Source: Saccharothrix espanaensis DSM 44229 (lineage in GTDB: Bacteria > Actinomycetota > Actinomycetes > Mycobacteriales > Pseudonocardiaceae). From it: DNA of 64,000 nucleotides. Position 1 is the first letter of the stretch. The number at the start of each line of letters is the position of its first letter. Of this stretch, positions 24,313-34,959 are shown in pieces. The notes below the pieces were generated by a model, which had not been told where the DNA came from, did no database searches, and worked only from the letters and a program-made list of their open reading frames with translations. The position numbers and the translations under genes were made by a program. The DNA is taken from assembly GCF_000328705.1 (NCBI RefSeq), contig NC_019673.1:3348001-3412000 (forward strand), given 5' to 3'.

Positions 24313-25412
24313 AGGGGCAACTCCGCCCGTACCAGCCACTGGTCACCGTCCCGGCCCGCGACCAACGTGCCGTGGACCGCGTGCGCGCGCTCCGCCATGC
24401 TCACCAACCCCGTCCCCGAGCCCTTCGACGCCTCGCGCGCCGTGTTGCGCACGACCACCACGAGCCGCCTTATCTGCCGTTCCACCCGTACCGACGCCGA
24501 CGAGCCGTGCTTGAGGGCGTTGGTCAGAGCTTCCTGGAGGATCCGGTACGCCGCCACGTCCACGGCGACCGGCAGGTCCTCCACGCGGTCCATCTCGAAG
24601 TCGACGTCCAGCCCGCCCGCGCGGGCCGACTCGACCAGCCGCCCGGCGTCGGCCAGCCGCACCGCCACCGGCTCGTCCACCGGGTCGTCGGCCCGCAGCA
24701 CGTCGATCATGGTGCGCATCTCCTCCAGCGACCGCACGCTGTTCTCCCGCACCGACCGGAGCACCGTCCGCACGGTCTCCGAGTCCGCCGGCATGGACAG
24801 CACCGCCTCGGACTGGATCGCGATCGCGGACAGGTGCCCGGCGATGACGTCGTGCAGGTCACGGGCCATCCGGTTGCGCTCGGCGTCCACCGCCGCCCGC
24901 CGGTCCAGCTCGGCGATCCGGGCCACCTGCCGCGCGCTGTCCCGGTGCTGCCGGATGTTGGTCGCCCACCACACCGGCACGCCGAACAGCGAGAAGACCT
25001 GGAAGCCGGCGTAGATCGACTCCCGCCAGTCGAACAGCACCGCCACGGTCAGCGTCAGCCCGAGCGTCGCGACCGCGACCACCCCGATCAACGCCTGGTG
25101 CAGCCTGCGCGGCCCCTCCAACGTCACCACGAACAGCACGTCGACGAACACCATGATCACCGGCAGGCTGAGCCCGAGGGTCAGGTCCACGGCGGCTGCC
25201 GCGGCGACCGTGACCAGCGCGAACGCGGGCAGGCTGCGGCGGAACGCGGTGCCGACGCACGCCACGGCCAGGACCGCCACGTGGGTGCCGAGCGGTGCGT
25301 CCGCGCTGCGGCGCGAGAACACCACGTCCATCTCGAGGTGGTAGATCAGCATCCCGATGGCGAGAAAACCGACCGCGACCAGCAGGTCTCGGTTCTTCGG
25401 CCGGAACTTCAC
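24309..25412 (-). CDS. Sensor histidine kinase (HisKA_3, NarL-partner type)
   Basis: 367 residues. About five N-terminal membrane helices serve as sensor, then a HisKA_3 dimerisation helix with the phospho-His in RNRMARDLHDVIAGHLSAIA, then an HATPase_c domain (N-box LQEALTNALKHG, G-box GSGTGLVSMAERA). It autophosphorylates and passes phosphate to the co-transcribed response regulator. The pair has no obvious adjacent target operon. A TGAGAT hexamer six bases before the GTG suggests leaderless mRNA. Confidence 0.9.
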   Translation of the reverse strand: MKFRPKNRDLLVAVGFLAIGMLIYHLEMDVVFSRRSADAPLGTHVAVLAVACVGTAFRRSLPAFALVTVAAAAAVDLTLGLSLPVIMVFVDVLFVVTLEGPRRLHQALIGVVAVATLGLTLTVAVLFDWRESIYAGFQVFSLFGVPVWWATNIRQHRDSARQVARIAELDRRAAVDAERNRMARDLHDVIAGHLSAIAIQSEAVLSMPADSETVRTVLRSVRENSVRSLEEMRTMIDVLRADDPVDEPVAVRLADAGRLVESARAGGLDVDFEMDRVEDLPVAVDVAAYRILQEALTNALKHGSSASVRVERQIRRLVVVVRNTAREASKGSGTGLVSMAERAHAVHGTLVAGRDGDQWLVRAELPL

Positions 25413-25522
25413 CCCCGAATCTCAACACACGCCCGCGTGACCGGTCGTCCTACGAAGTGATGACACCCGGTCGATCCGCCCACTGACGCGCCGCACGTGC
25501 TCCGAGCAGCAGTGTTCTCCTC

Positions 25523-26085
25523 GTGGGCGAACTGCTGGTCGTGGTCATCGTGGCGTGTGAGATCGGTTTCTGGGCGGTACTGGGGGCGGGCTTGTTCGCC
25601 CGGTACGTGCTGCGGATGCCGAAACTGGGTGCGGTGCTGTTGGTGTGCACGCCGCTGGTGGACGTGGTGCTGCTCGTGGCGACCGTCTTCGACCTGCGGT
25701 CGGGGGGCGAGGCGAAGACGGCGCACGGGCTGGCGGCCATCTACCTGGGGGTCAGCATCGCGTTCGGGCACAGCATGCTGCGGTGGGCCGACCAGCGGTT
25801 CGCCCACCGGTTCGCGGGCGGTCCGCCGCCGGTCAAGCCGCCCAAGCACGGCGTCGAGCGGGTCCGCCACGAGTGGCGCGAGTGGTTCAAGTTCCTGCTC
25901 GCGTGGGCCGTCGCCGGTGCCGTGGTGCTGCTGTTGACCTTCGTCGTGAGCACGCCGGAACGCACCGAGGTCCTGTGGGGGCAGATGCGGGGGATGTCGG
26001 TCGTGGGGCTGATCTGGCTGGTCGGCTGGCCGGTCTTCTACTCGGCGAAAGAGGCGACCGCGAAGGTCGCCGGGAGGGGGGAGTG

Positions 26086-26086
<1 letters not shown>
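25523..26086 (+). CDS. Conserved membrane protein, four or five helices
   Basis: 187 residues, function not recognised. Hydrophobic segments lie at about 3-27, 35-55, 68-85, 123-142 and 155-172. Between helices 3 and 4 is a basic cytoplasmic loop (HRFAGGPPPVKPPKHGVERVRHEWREW). The GTG start has CAGTGT seven bases upstream. It overlaps the next small gene by TGATG, so the two are co-translated and probably interact. Confidence 0.7.
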
Positions 26087-27184
<1,098 letters not shown>

Positions 27185-27216
27185 AACATCCGCTGAAACA
27201 CCCGCTGAACAGCGAA

Positions 27217-27248
27217 AACGGCCCGTGCACCGGAGTGCGCGGGCCGTT
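27217..27248. terminator. Bidirectional hairpin between trmI and the DUF4878-like gene
   Basis: 14-bp stem (27217-27230 with 27235-27248, one G-T wobble) around a CGGA tetraloop, between convergent genes. Just upstream (27181-27210) a 12-base unit (CTGAAACAYCCG) is repeated about two and a half times. Confidence 0.85.
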
Positions 27249-27260
27249 GTCGTCCGACGG

Positions 27261-28070
27261 CTACTTCTTCTCGCAGGCCACCCAGCCCGCGTCGGTCTTG
27301 ACGAACGGGACCTTGTTGGTCGTGTCGCCCTTCATGAGCTCCTTGAGCTCGTCCGGGACGCCCTCCAACTTGATCGCGATCTCCGCCTCGGCGTGCGTTT
27401 CGTCCTTCTCGGTGACGCTGTTGACGGTGGCGGTGAGCTTGATGTTCTTCGCCGCCTCCTGCATCGCCTTCATCTTGTCCTGCAACTCCGGCGGCAGGCT
27501 GCCGAGGCTCTTCTCGATCTGCTTGTTGATCTCGTCGGGGTCGAACGCCTTCTTCAGGTCGTCGATCTCCTTCTGGTCCTCGGCACAGGTCAGCGTGCGC
27601 AGCTTGTCGTAGTCCTTGCTCGACATGGCCGCCGCGAAGCTGTCCGCCGCGTCCTTCGGCGAGCTGTTGGAGCCGCCGCCGAGGGTCAGGATCAGGACCA
27701 CCACGACCCCGATCACCAGGACACCGCCACCGGCCAGGATCCAGGGCAGGGGGCTCTTCTTGCGGGGCGGGCCGTACGGATCGCCGAATCCACCCGGTTG
27801 GCCGTACCCGGGCTGCCCGAACTGGCCGGGCGGCCCGTAGGGCGGCTGGCCGGGGCCGGGCTGACCCGGCTGGCCGGGGGGTGGGAAACCGCCCGGCGGA
27901 GGTCCGTAGCCGGGCTGCTGCTGCCCACCCTGTGGGAAGCCCTGGGGCGGCGGGGGGTACCCGCCGGGCTGCTGCCCGTGCCCCGGCTGCTGACCGAATT
28001 GGCCTGGTTGTCGGCCGGATTGGCCCGGCTGCTGACCGAAGGGGCCCGGCTGCTGCGGCGGGACGGACAT
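27261..28070 (-). CDS. Pro/Gly/Gln-rich single-pass membrane protein with extracellular domain
   Basis: 269 residues. The first about 100 residues are a cytoplasmic low-complexity region of PGQFGQQPG/GYGQPG repeats. A membrane helix follows (LPWILAGGGVLVIGVVVVLILTL, about 110-132). The C-terminal about 130 residues form a DUF4878/lumazine-like outer domain (SSPKDAADSFAAAMSSKDYDKLRTLTC) with two cysteines that could pair. AGGAG lies before the ATG at 28070, and the GTG at 28073 is the alternative. Similar architecture recurs at 60309-61022. Function unknown. Confidence 0.75.
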   Translation of the reverse strand: MSVPPQQPGPFGQQPGQSGRQPGQFGQQPGHGQQPGGYPPPPQGFPQGGQQQPGYGPPPGGFPPPGQPGQPGPGQPPYGPPGQFGQPGYGQPGGFGDPYGPPRKKSPLPWILAGGGVLVIGVVVVLILTLGGGSNSSPKDAADSFAAAMSSKDYDKLRTLTCAEDQKEIDDLKKAFDPDEINKQIEKSLGSLPPELQDKMKAMQEAAKNIKLTATVNSVTEKDETHAEAEIAIKLEGVPDELKELMKGDTTNKVPFVKTDAGWVACEKK

Positions 28071-28310
28071 CACGTTCTCCTAGAACTTTCCGCTGGTGGC
28101 AGTGGAGACTGCCCGGAACACGCAAGTAGTGCTCGTACTTGGACGCACGGTAGCCGGTTGGCGGTTCCGCCAAGCACCGGGATGGAGCAGTTCATCCGGC
28201 CGAGCGGGGGGAATGTGTGATCACACGACCTCCTCGACCGGCCGGGGTGGCCGCTTTTGTCGGTGATCGCCGGTACCGTTGTCGTACGAACACGGGAGGA
28301 GGGTGCCGAC

Positions 28311-30104
28311 ATGCAGCACGGTCATCCCGGCAGCCGGCCCGATGAGGGCGGCGAGCTGAACAAGGGCAACAACTCTGGTGAGCTGACGGCGCAGATCAGG
28401 TTCCTCGAGGACGAGATCGCGTTGTTGCGCCGAAAGCTGACGGAATCCCCACGACACGTCCGCCTGCTGGAGCAGAGGCTCGCGGAGGCGACGGAACGCG
28501 TCAGCCAACTCACCGAGCGCAACACGAAGCTCATCGACACCCTTCGAGAAGCACGGAGCCAACTCCTCGCGCTGCGCGAGGAAGTGGACCGCCTGGCCCA
28601 GCCTCCCAGCGGGTACGGCGTGTTCCTGGCGCGGTTCGAGGACGGCACGGTGGACGTGTTCACCTCCGGCCGCCGGATGCGCGTCTCGGTGTCGCCGGCC
28701 GTCGAGTCGGCGTCGCTCGTGCTCGGCCAGTCGGTGCGCCTGAACGAGGCGCTGACGGTGGTCGAGGGCGGCGACTTCGAGCGGACCGGCGAGGTCTGCA
28801 CGCTGCGTGAGATCCTGGAGTCGGACGACGCCTCCATCGGCCGGGCCCTGGTCGTCGGGCACGCCGACGAGGAGCGCGTCGTGTGGCTCGCGCAGCCGCT
28901 GATGGACGCCCCGCTCAAGTCCGGTGACTCGCTGCTGGTCGACTCGAAGGCGGGCTTCGCCTACGAGCGGGTCCCCAAGGCCGAGGTCGAGGACCTCGTG
29001 CTGGAAGAGGTCCCGGACGTCAAGTACGAGGACATCGGCGGCCTGTTCCGGCAGATCGAGCAGATCCGCGACGCCGTGGAACTGCCCTTCCTGCACGCCG
29101 ACCTGTTCCGCGAGTACAAGCTGCGCCCGCCCAAGGGCGTGCTGCTCTACGGCCCTCCCGGCTGCGGCAAGACGCTCATCGCGAAGGCCGTGGCGAACTC
29201 CCTGGCCAAGCAGGTCGCCGCCGCGCGCGGCGAGGACCACCGCGAGGCGAAGAGCTTCTTCCTCAACATCAAGGGCCCCGAACTGCTCAACAAGTTCGTG
29301 GGCGAGACCGAACGGCACATCCGGCTGATCTTCCAGCGCGCGCGGGAGAAGGCCTCCGAGGGCACCCCGGTGATCGTGTTCTTCGACGAGATGGACTCGA
29401 TCTTCCGCACCCGCGGCAGCGGGGTGTCCTCCGACGTCGAGACGACGATCGTGCCCCAGCTCCTCAGCGAGATCGACGGCGTCGAGGGCCTGGAGAACGT
29501 GATCGTGATCGGCGCGTCCAACCGCGAGGACATGATCGACCCGGCGATCCTGCGTCCGGGCCGACTGGACGTGAAGATCAAGATTGAACGTCCCGACGCC
29601 GAGGGCGCGAAGGACATCTTCAACAAGTACCTGACGCCCGACCTGCCGATCCACGCCGACGACCTGGCGGAGTTCGGCGGCGACCCCTCCGCGTGCATCG
29701 ACGGCATGGTGCAGCACACCGTGGAGCGGATGTACGAGGAGTCGGAGGAGAACCGGTTCCTGGAGGTCACCTACGCCAACGGTGACAAGGAGGTCCTGTA
29801 CTTCCGGGACTTCAACTCGGGCGCGATGATCCAGAACATCGTCGACCGGGCCAAGAAGGCGGCCATCAAGAGCCTGCTGGACACCAAGCAGCCGGGTCTG
29901 TCGGTGCGGCACCTGCTCGACGCGATCGTGGACGAGTTCGCGGAGAACGAGGACCTGCCGAACACGACGAACCCGGACGACTGGGCCCGGATCTCCGGCA
30001 AGAAGGGCGAGCGGATCGTGTACATCCGCACCCTCGTGACCGGCAAGAACCAGGAGTCCGGTCGGGCGATCGACACCGCCACGAACACCGGCCAGTACCT
30101 GTAG
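28311..30104 (+). CDS. mpa: Proteasome-associated AAA ATPase (Mpa/ARC)
   Basis: 597 residues (mycobacterial Mpa is 609). An N-terminal coiled coil (about 20-95, [15 protein letters not shown] onward) captures Pup. Tandem OB domains follow. The AAA module has Walker [17 protein letters not shown] near residue 280 and Walker [13 protein letters not shown] near 353. The C terminus ends GQYL, whose penultimate Tyr opens the 20S gate. The hexamer unfolds pupylated proteins and feeds them to PrcBA. GGAGGAGGG precedes the ATG. Unlike in mycobacteria, dop does not follow closely; a 9-kb block intervenes. It ends at a very strong terminator. Confidence 0.96.
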   Translation: MQHGHPGSRPDEGGELNKGNNSGELTAQIRFLEDEIALLRRKLTESPRHVRLLEQRLAEATERVSQLTERNTKLIDTLREARSQLLALREEVDRLAQPPSGYGVFLARFEDGTVDVFTSGRRMRVSVSPAVESASLVLGQSVRLNEALTVVEGGDFERTGEVCTLREILESDDASIGRALVVGHADEERVVWLAQPLMDAPLKSGDSLLVDSKAGFAYERVPKAEVEDLVLEEVPDVKYEDIGGLFRQIEQIRDAVELPFLHADLFREYKLRPPKGVLLYGPPGCGKTLIAKAVANSLAKQVAAARGEDHREAKSFFLNIKGPELLNKFVGETERHIRLIFQRAREKASEGTPVIVFFDEMDSIFRTRGSGVSSDVETTIVPQLLSEIDGVEGLENVIVIGASNREDMIDPAILRPGRLDVKIKIERPDAEGAKDIFNKYLTPDLPIHADDLAEFGGDPSACIDGMVQHTVERMYEESEENRFLEVTYANGDKEVLYFRDFNSGAMIQNIVDRAKKAAIKSLLDTKQPGLSVRHLLDAIVDEFAENEDLPNTTNPDDWARISGKKGERIVYIRTLVTGKNQESGRAIDTATNTGQYL

Positions 30105-30113
30105 CACGACCTC

Positions 30114-30152
30114 GGGAGCCCGTCCGGCGGCCGGACCGCCGGGCGGGCTCCC
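30114..30152. terminator. Long hairpin between mpa and the convergent response regulator
   Basis: 17-bp near-perfect stem (30114-30130 with 30136-30152, one T-G wobble) around CCGGA. Strong bidirectional terminator. Confidence 0.88.
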
Positions 30153-30161
30153 GCGCGTGGT

Positions 30162-30806
30162 TCACCCGGCGGGCGCGACCAGGCCGGACTCGTAGGCCGC
30201 GATCACCAGCTGGGCCCGGTCGCGGGCCTGCAACTTGTGCAGCAGCCGGCCGATGTGGGTCTTGACCGTGCCCACCGACAGGTGCAGCTCCCGGGTGATC
30301 TCGGTGTTGGACAGGCCCCGCGCGATCAGCGCGAGCACCTCCCGCTCCCGGTCGGTGACCCCGGTCAGCCGGACGGTCCTGCGCTCGGGCAGCCGGGCGA
30401 ACTCGGCGATCAGCCGGCGGGTGACCGAGGGGGACAGCAGGCCGTCGCCGTCGGCGACCACCCGGATCGCGGCGAGCAGCTCGGCGGGCGGCGTGTCCTT
30501 GAGCAGGAACCCGCTGGCACCGGCCCGCAGCGCCGAGTACACGTACTCGTCCAGGTCGAACGTGGTCAGGATCAGCACCCGCGCGGACGAGAACGCCGAG
30601 AGCTCCCGGGTCGCGGCGATGCCGTCCATGCCGGGCATCCGGACGTCCATCAGCACCACCTGGGGCGAGGTCTCCCGCACCACGGACACCGCCGCGGCAC
30701 CGTCACCGGCCTCGCCCACCACCCGCAGGTCCGGTGCCGAGTCCACCAGCACCCGGAAGCTGCCGCGCAACAACGCCTGGTCGTCGACCACCACCACGTC
30801 GATCAC
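30162..30806 (-). CDS. NarL/LuxR-type response regulator
   Basis: 214 residues. The receiver begins IDVVVVDDQALLRGSF, with phosphoacceptor Asp in VVLMDVRMPGMDG and Lys in FLLKD. The LuxR HTH is LTGVTDREREVLALIARGL to TVKTHIGRLLHKL. The GTG at 30806 overlaps the kinase stop (GTGA). Partner of the kinase at 30803-31915. The divergent ABC exporter genes starting at 32025 are the likely target, by position. Confidence 0.9.
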   Translation of the reverse strand: MIDVVVVDDQALLRGSFRVLVDSAPDLRVVGEAGDGAAAVSVVRETSPQVVLMDVRMPGMDGIAATRELSAFSSARVLILTTFDLDEYVYSALRAGASGFLLKDTPPAELLAAIRVVADGDGLLSPSVTRRLIAEFARLPERRTVRLTGVTDREREVLALIARGLSNTEITRELHLSVGTVKTHIGRLLHKLQARDRAQLVIAAYESGLVAPAG

Positions 30807-31915
30807 GCGAACGGCACCTCGGCCGACACCTGGAACCCGCCGTCGCCGCGCGGTCCCGCCGAGAACGTCCCCCCGTACACCGCCACCCGCTCCCTCATCC
30901 CGATCAGACCGTGCCCGCCGCCGGTGGAGCCGAGCACGCGTTCGCCCGGCCCGTCGTCGGTCACCGAGATGCGCACCGCTGCCTCCCCGACTTCCACGAC
31001 CACCGCGCACCGGGCCGGTGCCGCGTGCTTGACCACGTTCGTGACCGACTCCTGCACGATCCGGAACACGGTCAACCCGACCGCCTCCGGCAATTGTCCA
31101 CCGGTCACCGACAGCTCGACCGGAACCCCGGCCATCGACGCCCGTCCCAGCAATCCGGGCAAGTCGGCCAAACCGGGCATGGGGGCCAGTTCGGCGTCGG
31201 AATCGGACCGCAACACCCCCAGCAGCCGCCGCATCTCCACCAACGTGCTCCGGCTGGCGGTCTCGATCACCTGCAACGCCTCCTGGGCCTGCTCGGGCTG
31301 CTCGGCGGCCACGTGGTTCGCGATCCCGGCTTTCACCGCGATCAGCGACAGGCTGTGCGCGACCACGTCGTGCAGTTCCCGGGCGATCCGCATCCGCTCG
31401 TCCACGACCGCCCGCGCCGCGTGTTCCGCCGCCTGGCGCTCGGCGTAGCCGCGGCGGACCTGCGTGGACCGGCCCAACGCCCAGGCACCGCCGGACAGCA
31501 GCACCACGAACGCGGCCAGGCCGATGTCGTCCGGCCACGGCTCACCGATGAAGATCGACACCGCCGACAGCACCAGAGAGCAGACCAACGCACCTACGGC
31601 GCGCTTGTGGGCCACTACCGCCGCGACCATGTACAAGGCGAACGCCGTGGGCACGAAAGGCTCCAGCGTGATGTGCACGGTGGTGGCGACGGTCTGCGCG
31701 ACCACCACGACACCGAACACCGCCAACGGCCACTTCCGCCGGACCGCGAGTGGCAGCCCGATCAGGACCGCCAGGGCGTACCCGAACCACAGCGGCACGG
31801 TCGCCGCCCGTTGCTCGGCGAACCCGAGGTACGTCACCGTCACGGCCACGCCCGCGACCACGTCGAGTGCGAACAGGTACGCCGTGGGCAGCCATCGGAC
31901 GAAGCGGGATCTCAC
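30803..31915 (-). CDS. Sensor histidine kinase (HisKA_3)
   Basis: 370 residues. Five or six membrane helices in the first 150 residues, then the HisKA_3 helix with phospho-His in ERMRIARELHDVVAHSLSLI, then HATPase_c (VQESVTNVVKHA and GGGHGLIGMRERV). A TAGGTT hexamer stands six bases before the GTG, so the mRNA is probably leaderless. It is divergent from an ABC exporter, an arrangement common for cell-envelope or antibiotic stress sensing. Confidence 0.9.
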   Translation of the reverse strand: MRSRFVRWLPTAYLFALDVVAGVAVTVTYLGFAEQRAATVPLWFGYALAVLIGLPLAVRRKWPLAVFGVVVVAQTVATTVHITLEPFVPTAFALYMVAAVVAHKRAVGALVCSLVLSAVSIFIGEPWPDDIGLAAFVVLLSGGAWALGRSTQVRRGYAERQAAEHAARAVVDERMRIARELHDVVAHSLSLIAVKAGIANHVAAEQPEQAQEALQVIETASRSTLVEMRRLLGVLRSDSDAELAPMPGLADLPGLLGRASMAGVPVELSVTGGQLPEAVGLTVFRIVQESVTNVVKHAAPARCAVVVEVGEAAVRISVTDDGPGERVLGSTGGGHGLIGMRERVAVYGGTFSAGPRGDGGFQVSAEVPFA

Positions 31916-31921
31916 CGGCCG

Positions 31922-31927
31922 AACCTA
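31922..31927 (-). promoter_or_regulatory. Leaderless -10 element of the histidine kinase gene
   Basis: TAGGTT on the minus strand, six bases before the GTG at 31915. Confidence 0.5.
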
Positions 31928-32024
31928 ACGGCCCCGGCCGGGCACCACATCGGACCGTGGTCCGACCTCGGCCGAAGACCTCCGTCCGATCCGGCGGGCC
32001 GGCGCGACCGCGAAGCTCGTCACC

Positions 32025-32945
32025 GTGATCGAAGTACGCGAACTCACCAAGCGCCACGGCAGCGCCAGAGCCGTCGACGGCCTGAGCTTCGAGGTGAAAC
32101 CCGGTTACGTGGCGGGCTTCCTGGGCCCGAACGGCGCGGGGAAGTCCACCACGATGCGGGTCATCCTCGGGCTGGACCGCCCCACCTCCGGCGAGGCCCT
32201 CGTCAACGGCCGGCACTACGCCGACATCGAACACCCCATGCGCCACGTGGGCGCGCTCCTGGACGCCGGCGCGGTGCACGGTGGCCGCAGCGCCCATAAC
32301 CACCTGAACGTGCTCGCACGCAGCAATGGCATCGGCCGGGCCCGCGTGGTGCAGACGCTCGAACAGGTCGGGCTCGCGGGCGTGGCCGACCGCCGGGTCT
32401 CGACCCTCTCGCTGGGCATGAAGCAACGCCTCGGCGTGGCCGCCGCCCTGCTCGGCGATCCGGGCGTGCTGCTGTTCGACGAGCCGGTCAACGGCCTGGA
32501 CCCGGAGGGCATCCGCTGGATCCGGCACCTCATGCGCGGGCTGGCCGCCGAGGGGCGGACCGTCCTGGTCTCCAGCCACCTGATGAGCGAGATGGCGCTG
32601 ACCGCCGACCGGGTGATCGTCATCGGCCGGGGCCGGTTGATCCTGGAGGCGTCCATGCAGGACCTGGCCGACCGGTTCCAGAAGGACGTCCTCGTCCGCA
32701 CCTCCGCCCGCGCCGAACTGGCGGAATCGCTGCGGCGGGCGGGTGCCGAGGTCCGCTCCGAGCCGGACGCGCTGATCGTGCACGGGCTCACCGCCTACGA
32801 CATCGGCGAACTGGCCGCGCGCCACCACCTCCCGGTGCACGAGCTGACCCCGAGGACGGCGTCGCTGGAGGACGCCTACCTGGAGCTGACCGAGGACAGC
32901 GCCGAGTACCGCACCGAGTACCGCACCGAGGGGGTGGCCCGGTGA
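32025..32945 (+). CDS. ABC transporter ATP-binding protein
   Basis: 306 residues. Walker A is GPNGAGKST, the signature LSLGMKQRLGVAAAL is close to canonical for BcrA/YxlF-type ATPases, Walker B is VLLFDEPVNGLDPEGI, and the switch His is in SSHLMSEM. The C terminus ends in a 12-bp tandem repeat coding EYRTEYRTEG. GTG start. Coupled to the permease by a GTGA overlap. It probably works in resistance to a membrane-active compound and is under the divergent two-component system. Confidence 0.9.
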   Translation: MIEVRELTKRHGSARAVDGLSFEVKPGYVAGFLGPNGAGKSTTMRVILGLDRPTSGEALVNGRHYADIEHPMRHVGALLDAGAVHGGRSAHNHLNVLARSNGIGRARVVQTLEQVGLAGVADRRVSTLSLGMKQRLGVAAALLGDPGVLLFDEPVNGLDPEGIRWIRHLMRGLAAEGRTVLVSSHLMSEMALTADRVIVIGRGRLILEASMQDLADRFQKDVLVRTSARAELAESLRRAGAEVRSEPDALIVHGLTAYDIGELAARHHLPVHELTPRTASLEDAYLELTEDSAEYRTEYRTEGVAR

Positions 32946-33709
32946 CCGACGCGCTCGCTTCCGAGTTCCTCAAGCTCCGGACCGTCCGCTCGACGGTGCA
33001 CCTGCTGCTGTCGCTGGCGTTGACGCTGGCGGCGGGCGTGCTGGTGTCGTACCTGATGACCGCCGACTACGACGCGCAGCCGCCGGAGGTGCAGGCCCGT
33101 TTCGGGTCCGCCGACCCGGGCATGGTGGTGGTGACGTTCGGCCAGTTCGTGCTCGGCGTGCTGGGCGCGCTGGCGGTGACCTCGGAGTACGGCAGCGGGA
33201 TGATCCGCACCGCGTTGGTGTCCGTGCCCCGGCGCAGGTCGTTGCTGCTGGCCAAGACCGTCGTCGTCGGAGGGGTGTCGACGGTGGTGGGCGCGGTGGT
33301 GACGCTGCTGGCGTACCTGGCGGGCGAGGCGATCACGGGCGACCGGCCCAAGCCGATCTCGGCCTACGACTCGTTCGCCGAGGCGTGGCCGACGCTGCTG
33401 GCGAGCACGGCCGCGCTGGCGCTGCTCGGTCTGCTCGGGCTGGGCCTGGGGTTCCTGCTGCGGTCCACGGCGGGCACTCTGGTCACGTTGTGCGGGCTGC
33501 TGTTCGTGCTCCCGGCGATGACGATGTTGCTGCCCTCGCCGTGGGACGAACGGGTGAGCGCGGTGATGCTGCCGGGCTTGCCGGCACAACTCGCCGGTCA
33601 CCTCCCGGACGCGCCGCTGACACCGTGGGGAGCAGCGCTGTTCATGGTGATGTACCTGGTAGCGGCCTTGGGCGGGGGATTGGTGGCGTTGTCGCGCCGG
33701 GACGCCTGA
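32942..33709 (+). CDS. ABC transporter permease
   Basis: 255 residues with six hydrophobic segments, the ABC2-type exporter layout. The start ASEFLKLRTVRSTVHLLLSL and the segment LGALAVTSEYGSGMIRTAL are common in permeases paired with BcrA-like ATPases. Starts inside the ATPase stop codon (GTGA), so they form one operon. Function follows the ATPase. Confidence 0.88.
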   Translation: MTDALASEFLKLRTVRSTVHLLLSLALTLAAGVLVSYLMTADYDAQPPEVQARFGSADPGMVVVTFGQFVLGVLGALAVTSEYGSGMIRTALVSVPRRRSLLLAKTVVVGGVSTVVGAVVTLLAYLAGEAITGDRPKPISAYDSFAEAWPTLLASTAALALLGLLGLGLGFLLRSTAGTLVTLCGLLFVLPAMTMLLPSPWDERVSAVMLPGLPAQLAGHLPDAPLTPWGAALFMVMYLVAALGGGLVALSRRDA

Positions 33710-33714
33710 GTGTC

Positions 33715-33744
33715 TTGACGGACGCGGAGCGTGGTCACTACAGT
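33715..33744 (+). promoter_or_regulatory. Promoter of the GH5 cellulase gene
   Basis: TTGACG (33715-33720), an 18-base spacer, and TACAGT (33739-33744). Transcription would start near 33751, at the left edge of a palindrome. Confidence 0.6.
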
Positions 33745-33753
33745 CCGATTCAT

Positions 33754-33774
33754 AGTAAGGAAACTTTCCTGACT
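33754..33774. promoter_or_regulatory. Operator palindrome in the cellulase leader
   Basis: A perfect AGGAAA-C-TTTCCT core (33758-33770) is flanked symmetrically by AGT and ACT. It lies at or just after the predicted transcription start, a position suited to repression by a carbohydrate-responsive regulator. Confidence 0.65.
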
Positions 33775-33819
33775 AATTCCGCTCAGTCACCGCCGCCCAG
33801 ACCGAGAGGGGAGAGCCGC

Positions 33820-34884
33820 ATGGCACGGCTCCGGATCGCACTGGCCCTGGCGGCCACGCTCGCACTACCCGGCGTCCTGGTGGGCGCGGCACAAGCGGCA
33901 CCCACGCCCGGGTTGTCGACCCAGGCGGCAGCCGCCCTGCCCGCGGGCTCGCCCGCCGCGGTCAACGGCCAGCTCAAGGTGTGCGGCGTCAAGCTGTGCA
34001 ACAAGTACGGCAAGCCGATCCAGCTCCGCGGCATGAGCACGCACGGCATCCAGTGGTACTCGCAGTGCGTCAAGACCGCCTCGCTCGACGCGCTGGCGGG
34101 CGACTGGAAGGCCGACGTCCTCCGGATCTCCATGTACATCCAGGAAGACGGGTACGAGACCAACCCGCGCAAGTTCACCGACATGGTGCACGGGTACATC
34201 GAGGAGGCCACCAAGCGCGGCCTGTACGCCCTGGTCGACTGGCACCAGCTCGACCCCGGCGACCCGAACTACAACACCTCGCGCGCCAAGACGTTCTTCA
34301 AGGAGATCGCCCAGCGGCACAAGGACAAGACCAACATCATCTACGACATCGCCAACGAGCCGAACAACGTGTCGTGGGCGAAGGTCAAGTCCTACGCCGA
34401 GCAGGTCATCCCGGTCATCCGCGCCGAGGACTCCGACAGCCTGGTGCTGGTCGGCACGAACGGCTGGTCCACCTTCGGGCACTCCGACGGCAAGGACCCG
34501 CAGGACGTGGTCAAGAACAAGGTGTCCGCGTCGAACGTCATGTACACGTTCCACTTCTACGCCGGCGACCACGGCAGCGACTACCTCGCCGTGCTGTCGA
34601 AGCTCGCCGACCAGGTGCCGGTGTTCGTCACCGAGTTCGGCACCCAGAAGGCGTCCGGCGACGGCTCGAACAACTTCACCCAGTCGCAGAAGTACATCGA
34701 CCTGATGAACGCGAAGAAGATCAGCTGGGTCAACTGGAACTTCTCCGACGACGAGCGCTCCGGCGCGGTGTTCAAGCCCGGCACCTGCTCCGGCTCCTCG
34801 TTCACCGGCACCAGCAAGCTCAAGCCCGCCGGCGTGTGGATCCGCGACCGCATCCGCACCGCCGACGACTTCCCGACGAGCTGA
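33820..34884 (+). CDS. Secreted GH5 endo-1,4-beta-glucanase (cellulase)
   Basis: 354 residues. The signal peptide is about 1-27. The GH5 catalytic domain begins at GQLKVCGVKLCNKYGKPIQLRG. The acid/base is Glu180 (IIYDIANEPNN) and the nucleophile Glu272 (VPVFVTEFGT). The His of TFHFYAGDH fits the substrate cleft. No cellulose-binding module is attached. It hydrolyses internal beta-1,4 bonds of cellulose outside the cell (EC 3.2.1.4). GAGAGGGGAGAG precedes the ATG. The gene stands alone with its own promoter and palindrome. Confidence 0.93.
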   Translation: MARLRIALALAATLALPGVLVGAAQAAPTPGLSTQAAAALPAGSPAAVNGQLKVCGVKLCNKYGKPIQLRGMSTHGIQWYSQCVKTASLDALAGDWKADVLRISMYIQEDGYETNPRKFTDMVHGYIEEATKRGLYALVDWHQLDPGDPNYNTSRAKTFFKEIAQRHKDKTNIIYDIANEPNNVSWAKVKSYAEQVIPVIRAEDSDSLVLVGTNGWSTFGHSDGKDPQDVVKNKVSASNVMYTFHFYAGDHGSDYLAVLSKLADQVPVFVTEFGTQKASGDGSNNFTQSQKYIDLMNAKKISWVNWNFSDDERSGAVFKPGTCSGSSFTGTSKLKPAGVWIRDRIRTADDFPTS

Positions 34885-34947
34885 CCGCCCCGGCCCGGAT
34901 GTACCCGCTCTGATCACGGTGACCCGCGGCCCGACGTGGCTGCGGGT

Positions 34948-34953
34948 TACCGT
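34948..34953 (+). promoter_or_regulatory. Leaderless -10 element of the aldo/keto reductase gene
   Basis: TACCGT, six bases, then GTG at 34960. Confidence 0.5.
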
Positions 34954-34959
34954 AGGCAG

